DNA of 64,000 nt. Source: Burkholderia sp. lig30 (GTDB taxonomy: Bacteria > Pseudomonadota > Gammaproteobacteria > Burkholderiales > Burkholderiaceae). Position numbers and translations under genes: made by a program. The notes beneath the pieces are model-generated. The model searched no databases, was not told the DNA's origin, and worked only from the letters and a program-made list of their open reading frames with translations. This document shows, one piece after another, positions 1 to 9,491 of this stretch; position 1 is the stretch's first letter, and each line of letters opens with the position of its first letter. The stretch is taken from contig NZ_JGVW01000085.1 in the NCBI RefSeq assembly GCF_000687455.2, positions 62,001-126,000 on the forward strand, in the 5' to 3' direction.

Positions 1-309
1 GCCGTTCCGGGCCGTTGCGCGAGCCGAGTGTCCCGGCGAGCGTTGGTGCTCAATGCTCTCAGCGTCGTGTGTAATCGCGGCGCCGCCAATAAAGGCAATC
101 GGATTGATTGGCCAAGGGGGCCGAAAATCTCGGCCTGGTGTTACCGGATGCCAAACCGATGACACCGAAGGTACTCACCCACCCGTCATCCAGAAAAAAA
201 CAACCATTAGCAATGCGAATCTCGAATTTTTACGATTGATTCTTCTTTGTCGTTTCCGCTAGTTTGGTAGGTGGGAATTCTCACCAATTTACCAACGGAG
301 GAGATCCGG
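1..309. other. Gene-free leader of the first T6SS cassette
   Basis: No convincing coding region is visible; the only open frame (53-262) has no ribosome site and no recognisable product. The last 60 bases are AT-rich compared with the rest of the window and hold a hairpin next to the ribosome site of the first gene. Promoter elements are unclear: TTGATT at 236 and TAGTTT at 260 are 18 bases apart but match poorly. The window edge may cut off an upstream gene. Confidence 0.4.
264..295 (+). promoter_or_regulatory. Hairpin directly upstream of the cassette ribosome site
   Basis: TTGGTA (264-269) pairs with TACCAA (290-295), and inside it GGTGGGA (270-276) pairs with TCTCACC (279-285) with one G-U pair. 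Four unpaired bases (286-289) lie on the right side. The Shine-Dalgarno GGAGGAG (297-303) follows at once. The structure could control translation of the first cassette gene, or the near-palindrome could be a DNA operator. Function is inference. Confidence 0.45.
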
Positions 310-477
310 ATGAGTAACGAGCAGAGGGCGCCGACCGATCTTTTTTCCACCATCGACGCACTCACAAAGCGCGACGGCCAGGTGACAACGGCCAACAACC
401 GCCTGACCGGCATCGAACTTGTCATTGCCCGCGTCGGCGATATCGTCACCTGCAAGGATGACAGCGAGGCCGCATGA
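310..477 (+). CDS. Small PAAR-like protein (55 aa)
   Basis: A strong GGAGGAG six bases upstream selects this ATG rather than one at 271. The segment IARVGDIVTC near the C-terminus resembles the glycine-aspartate turn of PAAR repeats, which form the sharpened tip of the T6SS VgrG spike, but at 55 residues it is only about half a PAAR domain. Its stop overlaps the start of the next gene (ATGA at 474-477), so the two are probably translationally coupled. It may be a truncated PAAR, a split domain completed by the next protein, or a small adaptor. No function is proven. Confidence 0.6.
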   Translation: MSNEQRAPTDLFSTIDALTKRDGQVTTANNRLTGIELVIARVGDIVTCKDDSEAA

Positions 478-1091
478 TCCGCTATTTTCTCGCCAAGGGC
501 GACCGCGCCGGAAGCGCGGTGATTACCCAAGGTCTCGAACACGTGACCTGTTCGAATCCACCGCCGAGGGTGCACATCGCCACGCTCTATATGAAGACCT
601 ATTGCACTGCCTGCAAGCAGGAGGGGTTTATCGCGCCGAAAGGGCCGCGCCGCTCCGGCACGGGGCCAAACGGCCAGCCGTGGGCGTTAAGCGGCGACAT
701 CAACGTCTGTGGCTGCAATCCGCCTCCCGTCTTTTATGCCGAGCGCGGCATGACGATGACCTTCACGTCGCAAGAGGTGGCGGCGCTGGCCGGAGAAAGA
801 GCCATCTCGGTCGCGGATACCACGAGGACCGAGGCGGCGTCGGAAGCGCAGGCCGATGCATCCACCACCTATGACGAGCAGGTGCGCGCCGGTATCCGCA
901 CCACGGCACCGCAGGACTACCCGTATCTGGTCGAAATGAGCGACGGGCGCACGTTTGCCGGGCGTGTCGACAGTAATGGTCAGTTACCGCGCGTCCGCAC
1001 TGAGGCTGCCGACAGCTACATCATCTATTGGGGCGAGGACGCCCTTGCACATAAGGACTGGATGTCATGCCAAACAGACCGACAACGGTAA
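474..1091 (+). CDS. PAAR-domain T6SS spike-tip protein
   Basis: This 205-residue protein starts MIRYFLAKGDRAGSAV, typical of PAAR tip proteins of Burkholderia. It has several Cys and Pro clusters (CSNPPP, YCTACKQEG, CGCNPPPVFY) in the first 95 residues, consistent with a metal-binding PAAR cone. The C-terminal 110 residues are a charged, Ala/Thr-rich extension without a recognised toxin motif, and may dock the amidase encoded next. Such proteins cap VgrG and carry cargo effectors. Its 3' end overlaps the amidase gene by 25 bases, so the cargo and its carrier are made together. Confidence 0.75.
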   Translation: MIRYFLAKGDRAGSAVITQGLEHVTCSNPPPRVHIATLYMKTYCTACKQEGFIAPKGPRRSGTGPNGQPWALSGDINVCGCNPPPVFYAERGMTMTFTSQEVAALAGERAISVADTTRTEAASEAQADASTTYDEQVRAGIRTTAPQDYPYLVEMSDGRTFAGRVDSNGQLPRVRTEAADSYIIYWGEDALAHKDWMSCQTDRQR

Positions 1092-1654
1092 GAACGAATA
1101 CGACGCCGAATTCCATCAAGGTAGTGCAACTACGGGCGGTGACGTTCAAGGAGTTATGGGAGGCTTACCCGTCGGGCGATCCCCATGACGATCCGGCGTA
1201 TACCAATCAGTGTGCAATTCGCATGAGCGTCGCCTTCCATCGCGCCGGCATTGAAATGAAGTCGTTTTCGTCGAAGGTGGTCAAGCCGCTCGGCGGTCAG
1301 CCGAGCATCGGGCGAATCCTGATGAACGGAAAGGCAACCGCTACACGTGCCAACGAACTTGGGGAATGGCTGAAGCTACAACCGCTCGCGGGTTTGGGAA
1401 GAGCCGAAAACATTACAGGGCAAGATTGGCGAGATAAAGTTAAAGGTCGAACTGGCATCATTATGTTTGATGGCTACTGGGCCCGCGAAGGGGAAGCAGA
1501 AGGGAATGCCAGCGGCGGACACATTGACTTATGGAATGGCGAAAAACTCACCGGGTTCGGCAGCGGACTCCGAACACGCTGGAATATCGTTATCCCGGGT
1601 TTTTGGTCGGATTTTAGAAATTCAAAAACCGTTTTATTTTTCCAAATAAAATGA
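1067..1654 (+). CDS. tae4: Tae4-family T6SS peptidoglycan amidase effector
   Basis: This 195-residue protein matches the Tae4 family, NlpC/P60-like enzymes that cut the gamma-D-glutamyl-mDAP bond of peptidoglycan in the periplasm of rival cells. Visible landmarks are WEAYPSGDPHDDP and NQCAIRMS with the presumed nucleophile Cys49, then GRTGIIMFDGYW and GGHIDLWNG with His152 and Asp154. The order Cys then His, and the length, agree with the family. There is no signal peptide, as expected for T6SS delivery. It overlaps the PAAR gene upstream and the membrane protein gene downstream (ATGA at 1651-1654). The catalytic assignment is from family knowledge. Confidence 0.85.
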   Translation: MPNRPTTVRTNTTPNSIKVVQLRAVTFKELWEAYPSGDPHDDPAYTNQCAIRMSVAFHRAGIEMKSFSSKVVKPLGGQPSIGRILMNGKATATRANELGEWLKLQPLAGLGRAENITGQDWRDKVKGRTGIIMFDGYWAREGEAEGNASGGHIDLWNGEKLTGFGSGLRTRWNIVIPGFWSDFRNSKTVLFFQIK

Positions 1655-1905
1655 AATTTTTACGAGCTGCCGTTGGCGCCATCGCTGGCGCCATCATAAT
1701 TACGTTTTTTTTCTGGTTCGGCCTGTATCTTTTCGGCGTCTTCATTCTTCACGGGAAAGGAAGCCTGTTTGACACAAATCCACAAGCAGCCAATCTGTTT
1801 TTTGCCGGTTGGTTCATCGCTATGGTTACCGCATCGACAGTCGGCGGCTGGCGTGGTTACGTATCGGCCCGAAACCGGGTAGAAAAAAACGGGCAGCATG
1901 GCTAA
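1651..1905 (+). CDS. Small two-helix membrane protein, candidate amidase immunity protein
   Basis: This 84-residue protein has two hydrophobic stretches, about residues 8-30 (rich in Ile/Phe) and 48-66, separated by a polar stretch holding HGKGSLFDTNPQ that would face the periplasm if the N-terminus is inside. It starts inside the stop codon of the amidase gene, the usual arrangement for immunity genes. Known Tai4 proteins are soluble periplasmic proteins of about 100-120 residues with a signal peptide, so this is not an obvious Tai4. The gene has more A/T than its surroundings. Immunity is inferred from position only. Confidence 0.6.
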   Translation: MKFLRAAVGAIAGAIIITFFFWFGLYLFGVFILHGKGSLFDTNPQAANLFFAGWFIAMVTASTVGGWRGYVSARNRVEKNGQHG

Positions 1906-2159
1906 CGCATCCCGTTTCAGACCTTCTTCGCGCCCCCCCTGACTTGATCCGCGGTTAATTCTTGTCGAATCTGAAAATATCGAATCGGAGGTCGGTAAAA
2001 CTGCCGTAGCGCGACTCGGGGCACGGCTTGCATCCGCCCAACTGCGCCGTGCCGCCCTGCGTGGCCGTGCCGTACTGGCCCGTTGCGCACAGACCGTACC
2101 GCCGCGCGTGCGCACCGGCCCCTATACTCGCCGCAATGAATGCAACGGGAGCCACGCAA

Positions 2160-2852
2160 ATGAAGACGATCGGACTGATCGGCGGGATGAGCTGGGAGTC
2201 GTCGGCGGAATACTATCGGATGCTGAACCGGCACTCGAAAGCGCTGCACGGCGGACATCACAACGCGAAGAGCGTGATGGTGACGGTGGATTTCGCGGAA
2301 ATCGAAGCGCTGCAGCGCGCGCACGATTGGCCGGCGCTCGGTGCGCACATGGCCACCGCCGCCCGCCAGCTCGAAGCGGCCGGCGCGGACCTGATCGTCC
2401 TCACGACCAACACGATGCACCGCGTGCACGACGCGATCGAGCACGCGGTCGCACTGCCCTTCCTGCATATCGCCGATCCGACCGGCGAAGCGTTGCGGAC
2501 AGCGGGCGTCGCGCGCGTCGCCCTGCTCGGCACGCGCTACACGATGGAACTGCCGTTCTACGCGGAACGGCTGCGCGAGAAATTCGGGCTCGACGTGCTG
2601 GTGCCGGATGAGCACGAACGCGGCGAGGTGCACCGGATCATCTACGACGAGCTGTGCCACGGCGTGATCGAACCGGCGTCGCGTGCGGCGTATGTACGGA
2701 TCATCGAAGGGCTCGCGCATCGCGGCGCGCAGGCGGTGATACTCGGCTGCACCGAGATTACGCTGCTGATCGGTACGCAGGACTCGCCGCTGCCGGTGTT
2801 CGACACGACGGCGCTCCATGCGCAGGCTGCAGTCGAATGGGCGGCGCGTTGA
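2160..2852 (+). CDS. YgeA-type aspartate/glutamate racemase
   Basis: This 230-residue protein belongs to the Asp/Glu racemase superfamily, PLP-independent enzymes using two acid/base residues. With this start, TTNTMH places Thr at residue 83 and LGCTEI places Cys at residue 197. These are the same numbers as the Thr83/Cys197 pair described for the E. coli L-Asp/Glu racemase YgeA, which is also about 230 residues. GGGAG (2147-2151) lies eight bases before this ATG; the alternative ATG at 2136 has no such site. It probably interconverts D- and L-acidic amino acids. No operon partner is visible. Confidence 0.8.
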   Translation: MKTIGLIGGMSWESSAEYYRMLNRHSKALHGGHHNAKSVMVTVDFAEIEALQRAHDWPALGAHMATAARQLEAAGADLIVLTTNTMHRVHDAIEHAVALPFLHIADPTGEALRTAGVARVALLGTRYTMELPFYAERLREKFGLDVLVPDEHERGEVHRIIYDELCHGVIEPASRAAYVRIIEGLAHRGAQAVILGCTEITLLIGTQDSPLPVFDTTALHAQAAVEWAAR

Positions 2853-2872
2853 AGCGCACGCAGAAAACAAAA

Positions 2873-2899
2873 AACCCGGCATGGAGCCGGGTTCTTTTT
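2873..2899. terminator. Bidirectional Rho-independent terminator
   Basis: AACCCGGC (2873-2880), loop ATGGA, GCCGGGTT (2886-2893), followed by C and T5 on the plus strand. On the minus strand the same stem is followed by a T-rich run. It would end the racemase transcript and the minus-strand tRNA transcript. Confidence 0.85.
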
Positions 2900-2946
2900 G
2901 GCGAAGCGCGCATCGGTCACTTGCGCTGCACACCGCCTGATGTGCT

Positions 2947-3023
<77 letters not shown>

Positions 3024-3035
3024 TCAGAGAAAGAA

Positions 3036-3064
3036 AGTATAGGGTTATTAAACACTCACGTCAA
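3036..3064 (-). promoter_or_regulatory. Sigma-70 promoter of tRNA-fMet
   Basis: On the minus strand TTGACG (3064-3059), a 17-base spacer and TATACT (3041-3036). Transcription would start about six bases before the mature tRNA 5' end. Confidence 0.85.
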
Positions 3065-3180
3065 TACTTTTGTCACGATTCTTTCTTGCAGCCGCGATAC
3101 GCGGGGCGCACGGCCATCCAACAAGCACCTGATGCCGACGCTCGGCGACCGCCTGATGGCAGACGTTACGCGATTTGATT

Positions 3181-4065
3181 TCAGCGATCTGCTGACAGCA
3201 ATGGCTTGATCGCCTGCAGTACCGGATTGTCATTGTCCCGACGGAATACGAATAGCTGCGTCACCGGCCGCGCCGGCATCGTTGCCACGGCGCGGAAAAC
3301 GACGTCGTCGAAATGCAGGTTCGCCGCCGATTCAGGCACCAGCGCAACACCGAGCCCCGCGCGCACAAGCGCCAGCATCGTGTGGATCTGGCTCACGTAT
3401 TCGACCACCGTCGGCACGACGCCGGCCGCCTCGAACAGGCTGTTGACCAGATTGTGGAAATAGCGCGCCTCGTACGGTGAGTACATCAGCAGCGGCTGCC
3501 CGTCACAGTCCTTCAGCGTGGGCTGGTCCGGCCAGTCTGCCACCATCGCCTCGGGCAGCGCGAGCACAAGCGGCTCGTCAGTGCAGTGGCGCGTTTCGAG
3601 TTCGCCGTGCTCGACCGGCGGGCGCACGAGACCAAGATCGATCTGTCCGGCCTCAAGCGCTTCCAGTTGCGCGCCGCTCACCATCTCCTTGAGCGTCAGG
3701 CTCACGCCGGGCACGCGTGCGCGAATCGCGCGCACCAGCGACGGCAGAAGCCCGTAGCCGACCGTCGCGGTATAGCCAACGCCAAGTGTGCCGGCCATTC
3801 CGCCTGCCACGCGCCGCGCGCTGGCGCTCGCCTCTTCGGCCAGGCGCAGCAGGCGCGCGGCGTCGGGCAGAAAACTGCGCCCGGCCGCCGTCAAGCTGAC
3901 TGACCGACTGGTGCGATGCAGTAGTTCAGTACCGACCTGGTGTTCGAGCAGGCGGATCTGCCGGCTGAGCGGCGGCTGCGTCATGTTCAGGCGCAGCGCG
4001 GCGCGTCCGAAGTGGCGTTCTTCGGCGACGGCGACAAAGCAACGGAGTTGGCTGAGCTCAAACAT
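3181..4065 (-). CDS. LysR-family regulator of the sugar-acid operon
   Basis: This 294-residue protein has an N-terminal winged helix-turn-helix (residues about 3-62, including [14 protein letters not shown] and [11 protein letters not shown]) followed by an effector-binding domain. The start at [10 protein letters not shown] fits the family; upstream codons are not LysR-like. It is divergent from kdgD with a 102-base gap, so it most likely senses a glucarate or galactarate pathway intermediate and controls the kdgD-garD operon and itself. The inducer cannot be read from sequence. Confidence 0.85.
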   Translation of the reverse strand: MFELSQLRCFVAVAEERHFGRAALRLNMTQPPLSRQIRLLEHQVGTELLHRTSRSVSLTAAGRSFLPDAARLLRLAEEASASARRVAGGMAGTLGVGYTATVGYGLLPSLVRAIRARVPGVSLTLKEMVSGAQLEALEAGQIDLGLVRPPVEHGELETRHCTDEPLVLALPEAMVADWPDQPTLKDCDGQPLLMYSPYEARYFHNLVNSLFEAAGVVPTVVEYVSQIHTMLALVRAGLGVALVPESAANLHFDDVVFRAVATMPARPVTQLFVFRRDNDNPVLQAIKPLLSADR

Positions 4066-4167
4066 CGATTCAAAATTGGTATCAATGAAGTCATTCTTTA
4101 TTCTGTACCAGCATTGATCGGGGTGCAAGAATCCTCACATCACGATCCATCACGAGCGAGCCCAACC
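4066..4167. promoter_or_regulatory. Divergent control region with candidate LysR site
   Basis: The gap between the LysR gene and kdgD contains ATTGGTATCAAT (4075-4086), an ATTG-N4-CAAT dyad ten bases from the regulator start, and a second ATTGAT at 4113. The region is AT-rich. Assignment as the LysR operator is inference. Confidence 0.5.
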
Positions 4168-5082
4168 ATGTCCCACTACACCCCGGCCGATTTCGCCCGC
4201 CAAGTCGGCAACGGCCTGCTGTCCTTTCCTGTCACCCATTTCAAATCCGATTTTTCGTTCGACGAGCACGCCTACCGCGCGAACCTGAATTGGCTGTTCA
4301 GCCATGACGCAGCCGGCCTGTTCGCCGCCGGGGGCACCGGCGAGTTCTTCTCGCTGACGCCCACCGAGGTCGATCGCGTGGTGCGCGCCGCCGTCGAGGA
4401 AACCGGCGGCCGCATTCCGGTGATCGCGCCAGCCGGCTACGGCACCGCCACCGCGATCGAGTACTGCCGCGCCGCCGAAGCGGCGAACGCCGACGGCATC
4501 CTGCTGCTACCGCCCTACCTGACCGAAGCGCCGCGCGACGGCATCGCCGCGCACGTCGAAGCGGTGTGCCGCTCGACCAAGCTGGGCGTCATCCTCTACA
4601 ACCGCGCGAACCAGCAGCTCGACGACGTCGAATTGTCCCGTCTCGCGGACCGCTGCCCGAACCTGGTCGGCTTCAAGGACGGCGTCGGCGATATCGAACT
4701 GATGACGCGCATCTATTCGCGCCTCGGGAATCGTTTCACGTACATCGGCGGCCTGCCGACCGCCGAGACGTTCGCACTTCCGTATCTCGAAATGGGCGTG
4801 ACCACGTATTCGTCCGCCATCTTCAACTTCGTACCCAGGTTCGCGCTGGATTTCTACGCGGCCGTACGGGCGCGCGATCACGCGAAAGTCTATGAAGCAC
4901 TCAACCGCTTCGTGCTGCCGTACATCGAGCTGCGCAACCGCAAGCGCGGCTACGCCGTATCGATCGTGAAGGCCGGCATGAAGGTCACTGGCCGCGACGC
5001 AGGTCCGGTGCGCACGCCGCTCGTCGACCTGACAGAAAGCGAGCTGGCCGAGCTGGCCGCCCTCGTCGCCCGGATCGCGTAA
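4168..5082 (+). CDS. kdgD: 5-dehydro-4-deoxyglucarate dehydratase
   Basis: This 304-residue protein is a class I aldolase-superfamily TIM barrel (DapA/NanA fold). It dehydrates and decarboxylates 5-keto-4-deoxyglucarate to 2-oxoglutarate semialdehyde. Lys170 in [10 protein letters not shown] is the Schiff-base lysine and Tyr144 in ILYNRAN the partner tyrosine; the [11 protein letters not shown] loop binds the carboxylate. The length equals the family norm (about 303). It is the first gene of a five-gene plus-strand operon and receives the product of GudD and GarD. Confidence 0.92.
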   Translation: MSHYTPADFARQVGNGLLSFPVTHFKSDFSFDEHAYRANLNWLFSHDAAGLFAAGGTGEFFSLTPTEVDRVVRAAVEETGGRIPVIAPAGYGTATAIEYCRAAEAANADGILLLPPYLTEAPRDGIAAHVEAVCRSTKLGVILYNRANQQLDDVELSRLADRCPNLVGFKDGVGDIELMTRIYSRLGNRFTYIGGLPTAETFALPYLEMGVTTYSSAIFNFVPRFALDFYAAVRARDHAKVYEALNRFVLPYIELRNRKRGYAVSIVKAGMKVTGRDAGPVRTPLVDLTESELAELAALVARIA

Positions 5083-5091
5083 GGAGGAAAA

Positions 5092-6681
5092 ATGTACGTG
5101 ACAGGAGATCTGCTGATCGGCGCCGGCGAGCAAGCGAACAACGGCGCGAACCGCGAGTGGCGGGCCGTTGATCCGGCGACCGGCAATACGATCGAGCCGC
5201 CTTTCGTGCAGGCCGAAGCGGCCGACGTTGCACGCGCGTGCGCACTGGCAGCGGCCGCATTCGACGCGTATCGCGACACCACGCCGGAAGTCCGCGCGCG
5301 CTTCCTCGACACGATTGCCACGCAGATCGAAGCGATCGGCGACGTGCTGATCGAACGCGCCATGACGGAAACCGGCCTGCCCCGGCCGCGCCTGACCGGC
5401 GAACGCGCGCGCACCTGCAATCAGCTGCGCCTGTTCGCGACGCTCCTGCTGCGCGGTGACGTGCAGGGCGCACGCATCGATCCGGCGTTGCCGGCGCGCG
5501 CGCCTCTGCCGCGCCCGGATCTGCGGATGCGTCGCATCGGTCTCGGGCCGGTCGCGGTCTTCGGCGCAAGCAATTTCCCGCTCGCGTTTTCGGTCGCGGG
5601 CGGCGATACCGCTGCCGCGCTCGCGGCAGGCTGCCCGATCGTCGTGAAAGCGCATCCCGCGCATCCGGGCACATCCGAGCTGGTCGGACGTGCGATCCGG
5701 CGCGCGGTCGCCGAATGCGGCCTGCACGAAGGCATATTCTCGATGCTCACGGGCACCGGCAACGAGATCGGCGCGGCGCTGGTCGCGAATCCGCTGATCC
5801 AGGCGGTAGGCTTCACCGGTTCGCGCGCAGGCGGGCTCGCGCTGCTGCGTATCGCGCAGGCTCGTCCGCAACCGATTCCCGTCTATGGCGAGCTCAGCGC
5901 GATCAATCCCGTGTTTCTGTTGCCCGGTGCGCTGGCTGAACGCGCGGACACCCTCGGAAAGCAGTTCGCCGCGTCGTTGACACTCGGTGCCGGGCAGTTC
6001 TGCACGAACCCGGGAATGCTGCTGGCGGTCGACTCCGACGGGCTCGACGCGTTCGTCGAGGCTGCGCAGCATGCGCTCGCTGCAACGCAGCCGCAGACGA
6101 TGCTGACCGGGGGGATTCGCCGCGCGTACGAACAAGGCGTCGAGCGGTTCGCGAAGCACACGCACGTCACGACGCTCGCTCGGGGCGCAGTCGATGCGTC
6201 GCGCCCGAATGCAAGCTCCGCCGCATTTTTTTCGACCTCCGCCAGCGCGTTTCTGGATGATCCGGCCCTGCACGACGAAGTGTTCGGCGCCACGGCGCTG
6301 CTCGTGCGCTGCCGCGATCAGCACGAGCTGCTGCAGGTGGCAGAAGCGCTGGACGGCCAGCTGACCGCGACGCTGCAATACGCCGACGCCGACCTGCCGC
6401 TCGCGCGCCGCATGCTGCCGGTGCTGGAACGCAAGGCCGGCCGCATTCTCGCGAACGGCTGGCCGACCGGCGTCGAGGTAGCGGATGCGATGGTGCACGG
6501 CGGCCCATGGCCGGCAACGACGGATACTCGCATGACCTCGGTCGGCACGGCGGCGATCGAGCGCTTCCAGCGGCCGGTCTGCTATCAGGATCTGCCGGAT
6601 GCGCTGTTACCCGCCGAACTTCAGCGCGCCAATCCGCTCGGCCTGCGCAGGCTGATCGATGGTACCTGGCAGACGACGTAA
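5092..6681 (+). CDS. 2,5-dioxovalerate (ketoglutarate semialdehyde) dehydrogenase
   Basis: This 529-residue aldehyde dehydrogenase belongs to the group that oxidises 2-oxoglutarate semialdehyde to 2-oxoglutarate with NAD(P)+. Visible motifs are [18 protein letters not shown] near the cofactor site, Glu267 in [10 protein letters not shown] (general base) and Cys304 in [10 protein letters not shown] (nucleophile). A strong AAGGAGG lies nine bases after the kdgD stop, so the two are co-translated. It completes the pathway from sugar acids to the TCA cycle. Confidence 0.9.
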   Translation: MYVTGDLLIGAGEQANNGANREWRAVDPATGNTIEPPFVQAEAADVARACALAAAAFDAYRDTTPEVRARFLDTIATQIEAIGDVLIERAMTETGLPRPRLTGERARTCNQLRLFATLLLRGDVQGARIDPALPARAPLPRPDLRMRRIGLGPVAVFGASNFPLAFSVAGGDTAAALAAGCPIVVKAHPAHPGTSELVGRAIRRAVAECGLHEGIFSMLTGTGNEIGAALVANPLIQAVGFTGSRAGGLALLRIAQARPQPIPVYGELSAINPVFLLPGALAERADTLGKQFAASLTLGAGQFCTNPGMLLAVDSDGLDAFVEAAQHALAATQPQTMLTGGIRRAYEQGVERFAKHTHVTTLARGAVDASRPNASSAAFFSTSASAFLDDPALHDEVFGATALLVRCRDQHELLQVAEALDGQLTATLQYADADLPLARRMLPVLERKAGRILANGWPTGVEVADAMVHGGPWPATTDTRMTSVGTAAIERFQRPVCYQDLPDALLPAELQRANPLGLRRLIDGTWQTT

Positions 6682-6702
6682 TACGCGCGGCAACGCGCAC
6701 GA

Positions 6703-6727
6703 GGCGGCGCGGACAACTCCCGCCGCC
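6703..6727 (+). other. Intercistronic hairpin
   Basis: GGCGGCG (6703-6709) and CGCCGCC (6721-6727) frame an 11-base loop in the 106-base gap between the dehydrogenase and transporter genes. There is no T-tract, so it is more likely an mRNA stability or processing element than a terminator. Role is inferred. Confidence 0.35.
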
Positions 6728-6787
6728 TGACGTGGAGGCCGGCACATCGACCGGCCCCACCAAAGCAATCTCACAGGAGACAAGATC

Positions 6788-8137
6788 ATGAGAGCTGCAC
6801 CTAGCGCGACTGGAGGCGCCGCAATCGAAACGCAGCGGCGCAGCCGGGTCCGTTACTCGATTCTGGCGATGCTGTTCCTCGTCACCACGCTGAACTATGC
6901 GGACCGCGCGACGCTGTCGATCACGGGCTCCGCGATCCAGAAGGAACTGCATATCAACGCGGTATCGCTCGGCTACATGTTCTCGGCGTTCGCATGGTCG
7001 TACGTCGCCGCACAGATCCCGGGCGGCTGGCTGCTCGACCGTTTCCGAGCGCGCATCGTCTATGGGTTCAGTATCGGACTATGGTCGTTCTTCACGTTGC
7101 TGCAGGGCTCGGTCGGCTTTTTCGCGGGCGGCACGGCCGTCGCCGTGCTCTTCGCACTTCGGCTCGCGGTGGGCCTCGCCGAATCGCCTTCGTTTCCGGG
7201 CAACAGCCGCATCGTCGCGACGTGGTTTCCTACCGCCGAGCGCGGCATGGCTTCCGCCGTGTTCAACTCCGCACAGTATTTCGCAACCGTGCTGTTCGCT
7301 CCGCTGATGGGATGGATCGCGCACGATTTCGGCTGGCACTGGGTGTTCTACGTCATGGGTGCCGGTGGCATCGCACTTTCATTTGCATGGCTGAAGATCG
7401 TGCGCGACCCGCGCAACCATCCGCGCGTGAACGCCGCTGAATTCGACCATCTGGAGCGCGGCGGCGCGCTGATCGACCGCACCGCACCGAGCGCCGATGC
7501 CCAGGCCGAACGGACCGGCACGATGCGCTATCTGCCGCAGTTGCTGCGCAACCGGATGCTGCTCGGCATCTATATCGGGCAGTACTGCATCACCACGCTC
7601 ACGTATTTCTTTCTCAGCTGGTTCCCCGTGTACCTCGTGCAGGAGCGCGGCATGACGATCCTGAAGGCCGGCTTCATGGTGTCGATGCCCGCGATCGCCG
7701 GCTTTCTCGGCGGCATTCTGGGCGGCATGTGGTCGGACGCGATGATCCGGCGCGGCTATTCGCTGACCGTCGCGCGCAAGACGCCGATCATCGCCGGCAT
7801 GCTGCTGTCCACCGCGATGATTGCGTGCAACTACGTGGATTCGCCGATGCTGGTGATCGGCATCATGGCGCTCGCGTTCTTTGGCAAGGGGATTGGTGCG
7901 CTCGGCTGGGCCGTGGTGTCGGATACGTCGCCGAAGCAGATCGCCGGCCTGAGCGGTGGCCTGTTCAACACGTTCGGCAACGCGGCAGGCATCACGACGC
8001 CGATCATCATCGGTTACATCGTGCAGGGAACCGGCTCGTTCGCCGGGGCGCTGCTGTTCATCGGCGCGAACGCGATCGGCGCGATTCTTTGCTATGCATG
8101 TGTTGTCGGCGAAATCAAACGCGTCGAACTCAGGTAA
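6788..8137 (+). CDS. MFS glucarate/galactarate transporter (GudP-like)
   Basis: This 449-residue protein has the twelve-helix pattern of the major facilitator superfamily, anion:cation symporter group. Typical segments are LNYADRATLSI at the first helix, the PGGWLLDRFRAR loop after helix 2, and RLAVGLAESPSFPGNSR. CAGGAG stands before the ATG. Its place in the kdgD-garD operon points to inner-membrane uptake of D-glucarate and D-galactarate with protons. Substrate is inferred from context. Confidence 0.88.
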   Translation: MRAAPSATGGAAIETQRRSRVRYSILAMLFLVTTLNYADRATLSITGSAIQKELHINAVSLGYMFSAFAWSYVAAQIPGGWLLDRFRARIVYGFSIGLWSFFTLLQGSVGFFAGGTAVAVLFALRLAVGLAESPSFPGNSRIVATWFPTAERGMASAVFNSAQYFATVLFAPLMGWIAHDFGWHWVFYVMGAGGIALSFAWLKIVRDPRNHPRVNAAEFDHLERGGALIDRTAPSADAQAERTGTMRYLPQLLRNRMLLGIYIGQYCITTLTYFFLSWFPVYLVQERGMTILKAGFMVSMPAIAGFLGGILGGMWSDAMIRRGYSLTVARKTPIIAGMLLSTAMIACNYVDSPMLVIGIMALAFFGKGIGALGWAVVSDTSPKQIAGLSGGLFNTFGNAAGITTPIIIGYIVQGTGSFAGALLFIGANAIGAILCYACVVGEIKRVELR

Positions 8138-8152
8138 TTCTGGAGCATTTTC

Positions 8153-9487
8153 ATGACTCGATATCAAACCCCTGTCGTCACTTCCGTGCGCGTCGTGCCC
8201 GTCGCCGGGCAGGACAGCATGCTGCTCAACCTGAGCGGCGCGCACGCCCCGTTCTTCACGCGCAACATCGTGCTGATGGAGGACAGCGCCGGGCACACCG
8301 GGCTCGGCGAAGTGCCCGGCGGCGAGGGAATCCGCAAGACGATCGAGGACGCGGGCGCGCTCGTGGTCGGCCAGCCGATCGGACACTGGCAGGACGTGCT
8401 GAACCGCGTGCGCACGACATTCGAGTCGCGCGATGCGGGCGGGCGCGGACTGCAGACGTTCGACCTCCGCATCACGGTTCACGCAGTGACCGCGCTCGAG
8501 GCCGCGCTACTCGACCTGCTCGGGCAATTTCTCGACGTGCCGGTCGCCGCACTGCTCGGCGAGGGGCAGCAGCGCGACGCGGTCGAGATGCTCGGCTACC
8601 TGTTCTACATCGGCGATCGCACGAAGACCGACCTGCCCTACCGCAGCGAGTGTGATGCGGCGGATGGGTGGTTCCGTGTCCGCAATGAAGCGGCGTTGAC
8701 GCCTGACGCGGTCGTGCGCCTGGCCGAAGCCGCATACGAACGCTACGGCTTCCGGGATTTCAAGCTAAAAGGTGGCGTGCTGAGCGGCGAAGACGAAATC
8801 ACCGCGGTGACGGCACTGGCCAGGCGCTTTCCGGACGCACGCATCACGCTCGATCCGAACGGCGCGTGGAAGCTCGACGAGGCGATCCGCCTGTGCAAGG
8901 GCAAGGGCGACGTACTCGCCTATGCGGAAGATCCGTGCGGCGCGGAAGACGGCTATTCGGGGCGCGAAGTGATGGCCGAATTCCGCCGTGCGACCGGCTT
9001 GCCGACGGCGACCAACATGATTGCTACCGACTGGCGGCAGATGGGCCATGCGATCCAGTTGGGCGCGGTCGACATTCCGCTGGCGGACCCGCATTTCTGG
9101 ACCATGCGCGGTTCGGTGCGCGTCGCGCAGATGTGCGCGGACTGGGGATTGACGTGGGGTTCGCACTCGAACAATCATTTCGACATCTCTCTGGCGATGT
9201 TCACGCACGTGGCGGCAGCCGCGCCCGGGCGCATCACCGCAATCGACACGCACTGGATCTGGCAGGACGGCCAGGCGTTGACGCACGATCCGCTGAAGAT
9301 CGTCGGCGGCAAGGTCTCCGTGCCGCAGCGGCCCGGTCTCGGCATCGAGATCGATCAAGCGGCGCTGGAGGCGGCGCACCAGCTGTATCTGAAGCACGGA
9401 CTGGGCAGCCGCGACGACGCGCAGGCGATGCAGTATTTGATCCCCGGCTGGCGGTTCGATAACAAACGTCCGTGCCTGGTACGGTGA
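8153..9487 (+). CDS. gudD: Glucarate dehydratase
   Basis: This 444-residue enolase-superfamily enzyme dehydrates D-glucarate (and L-idarate) to 5-keto-4-deoxyglucarate. The catalytic KxK appears as KLKGG with Lys204 and Lys206, followed by [14 protein letters not shown], where Asp and Asn help bind Mg2+, and later metal and His regions including [14 protein letters not shown]. Length matches E. coli GudD. It sits 15 bases after the transporter gene and four bases before garD. Confidence 0.93.
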   Translation: MTRYQTPVVTSVRVVPVAGQDSMLLNLSGAHAPFFTRNIVLMEDSAGHTGLGEVPGGEGIRKTIEDAGALVVGQPIGHWQDVLNRVRTTFESRDAGGRGLQTFDLRITVHAVTALEAALLDLLGQFLDVPVAALLGEGQQRDAVEMLGYLFYIGDRTKTDLPYRSECDAADGWFRVRNEAALTPDAVVRLAEAAYERYGFRDFKLKGGVLSGEDEITAVTALARRFPDARITLDPNGAWKLDEAIRLCKGKGDVLAYAEDPCGAEDGYSGREVMAEFRRATGLPTATNMIATDWRQMGHAIQLGAVDIPLADPHFWTMRGSVRVAQMCADWGLTWGSHSNNHFDISLAMFTHVAAAAPGRITAIDTHWIWQDGQALTHDPLKIVGGKVSVPQRPGLGIEIDQAALEAAHQLYLKHGLGSRDDAQAMQYLIPGWRFDNKRPCLVR

Positions 9488-9491
9488 CCCC

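Noticed and set aside
1955-2155. Minus-strand 66-residue open frame with a Gly/Cys-rich C-terminal half
   Set aside because: It needs a GTG start without a ribosome site, overlaps the 5' region of the racemase gene, and has no recognisable family.
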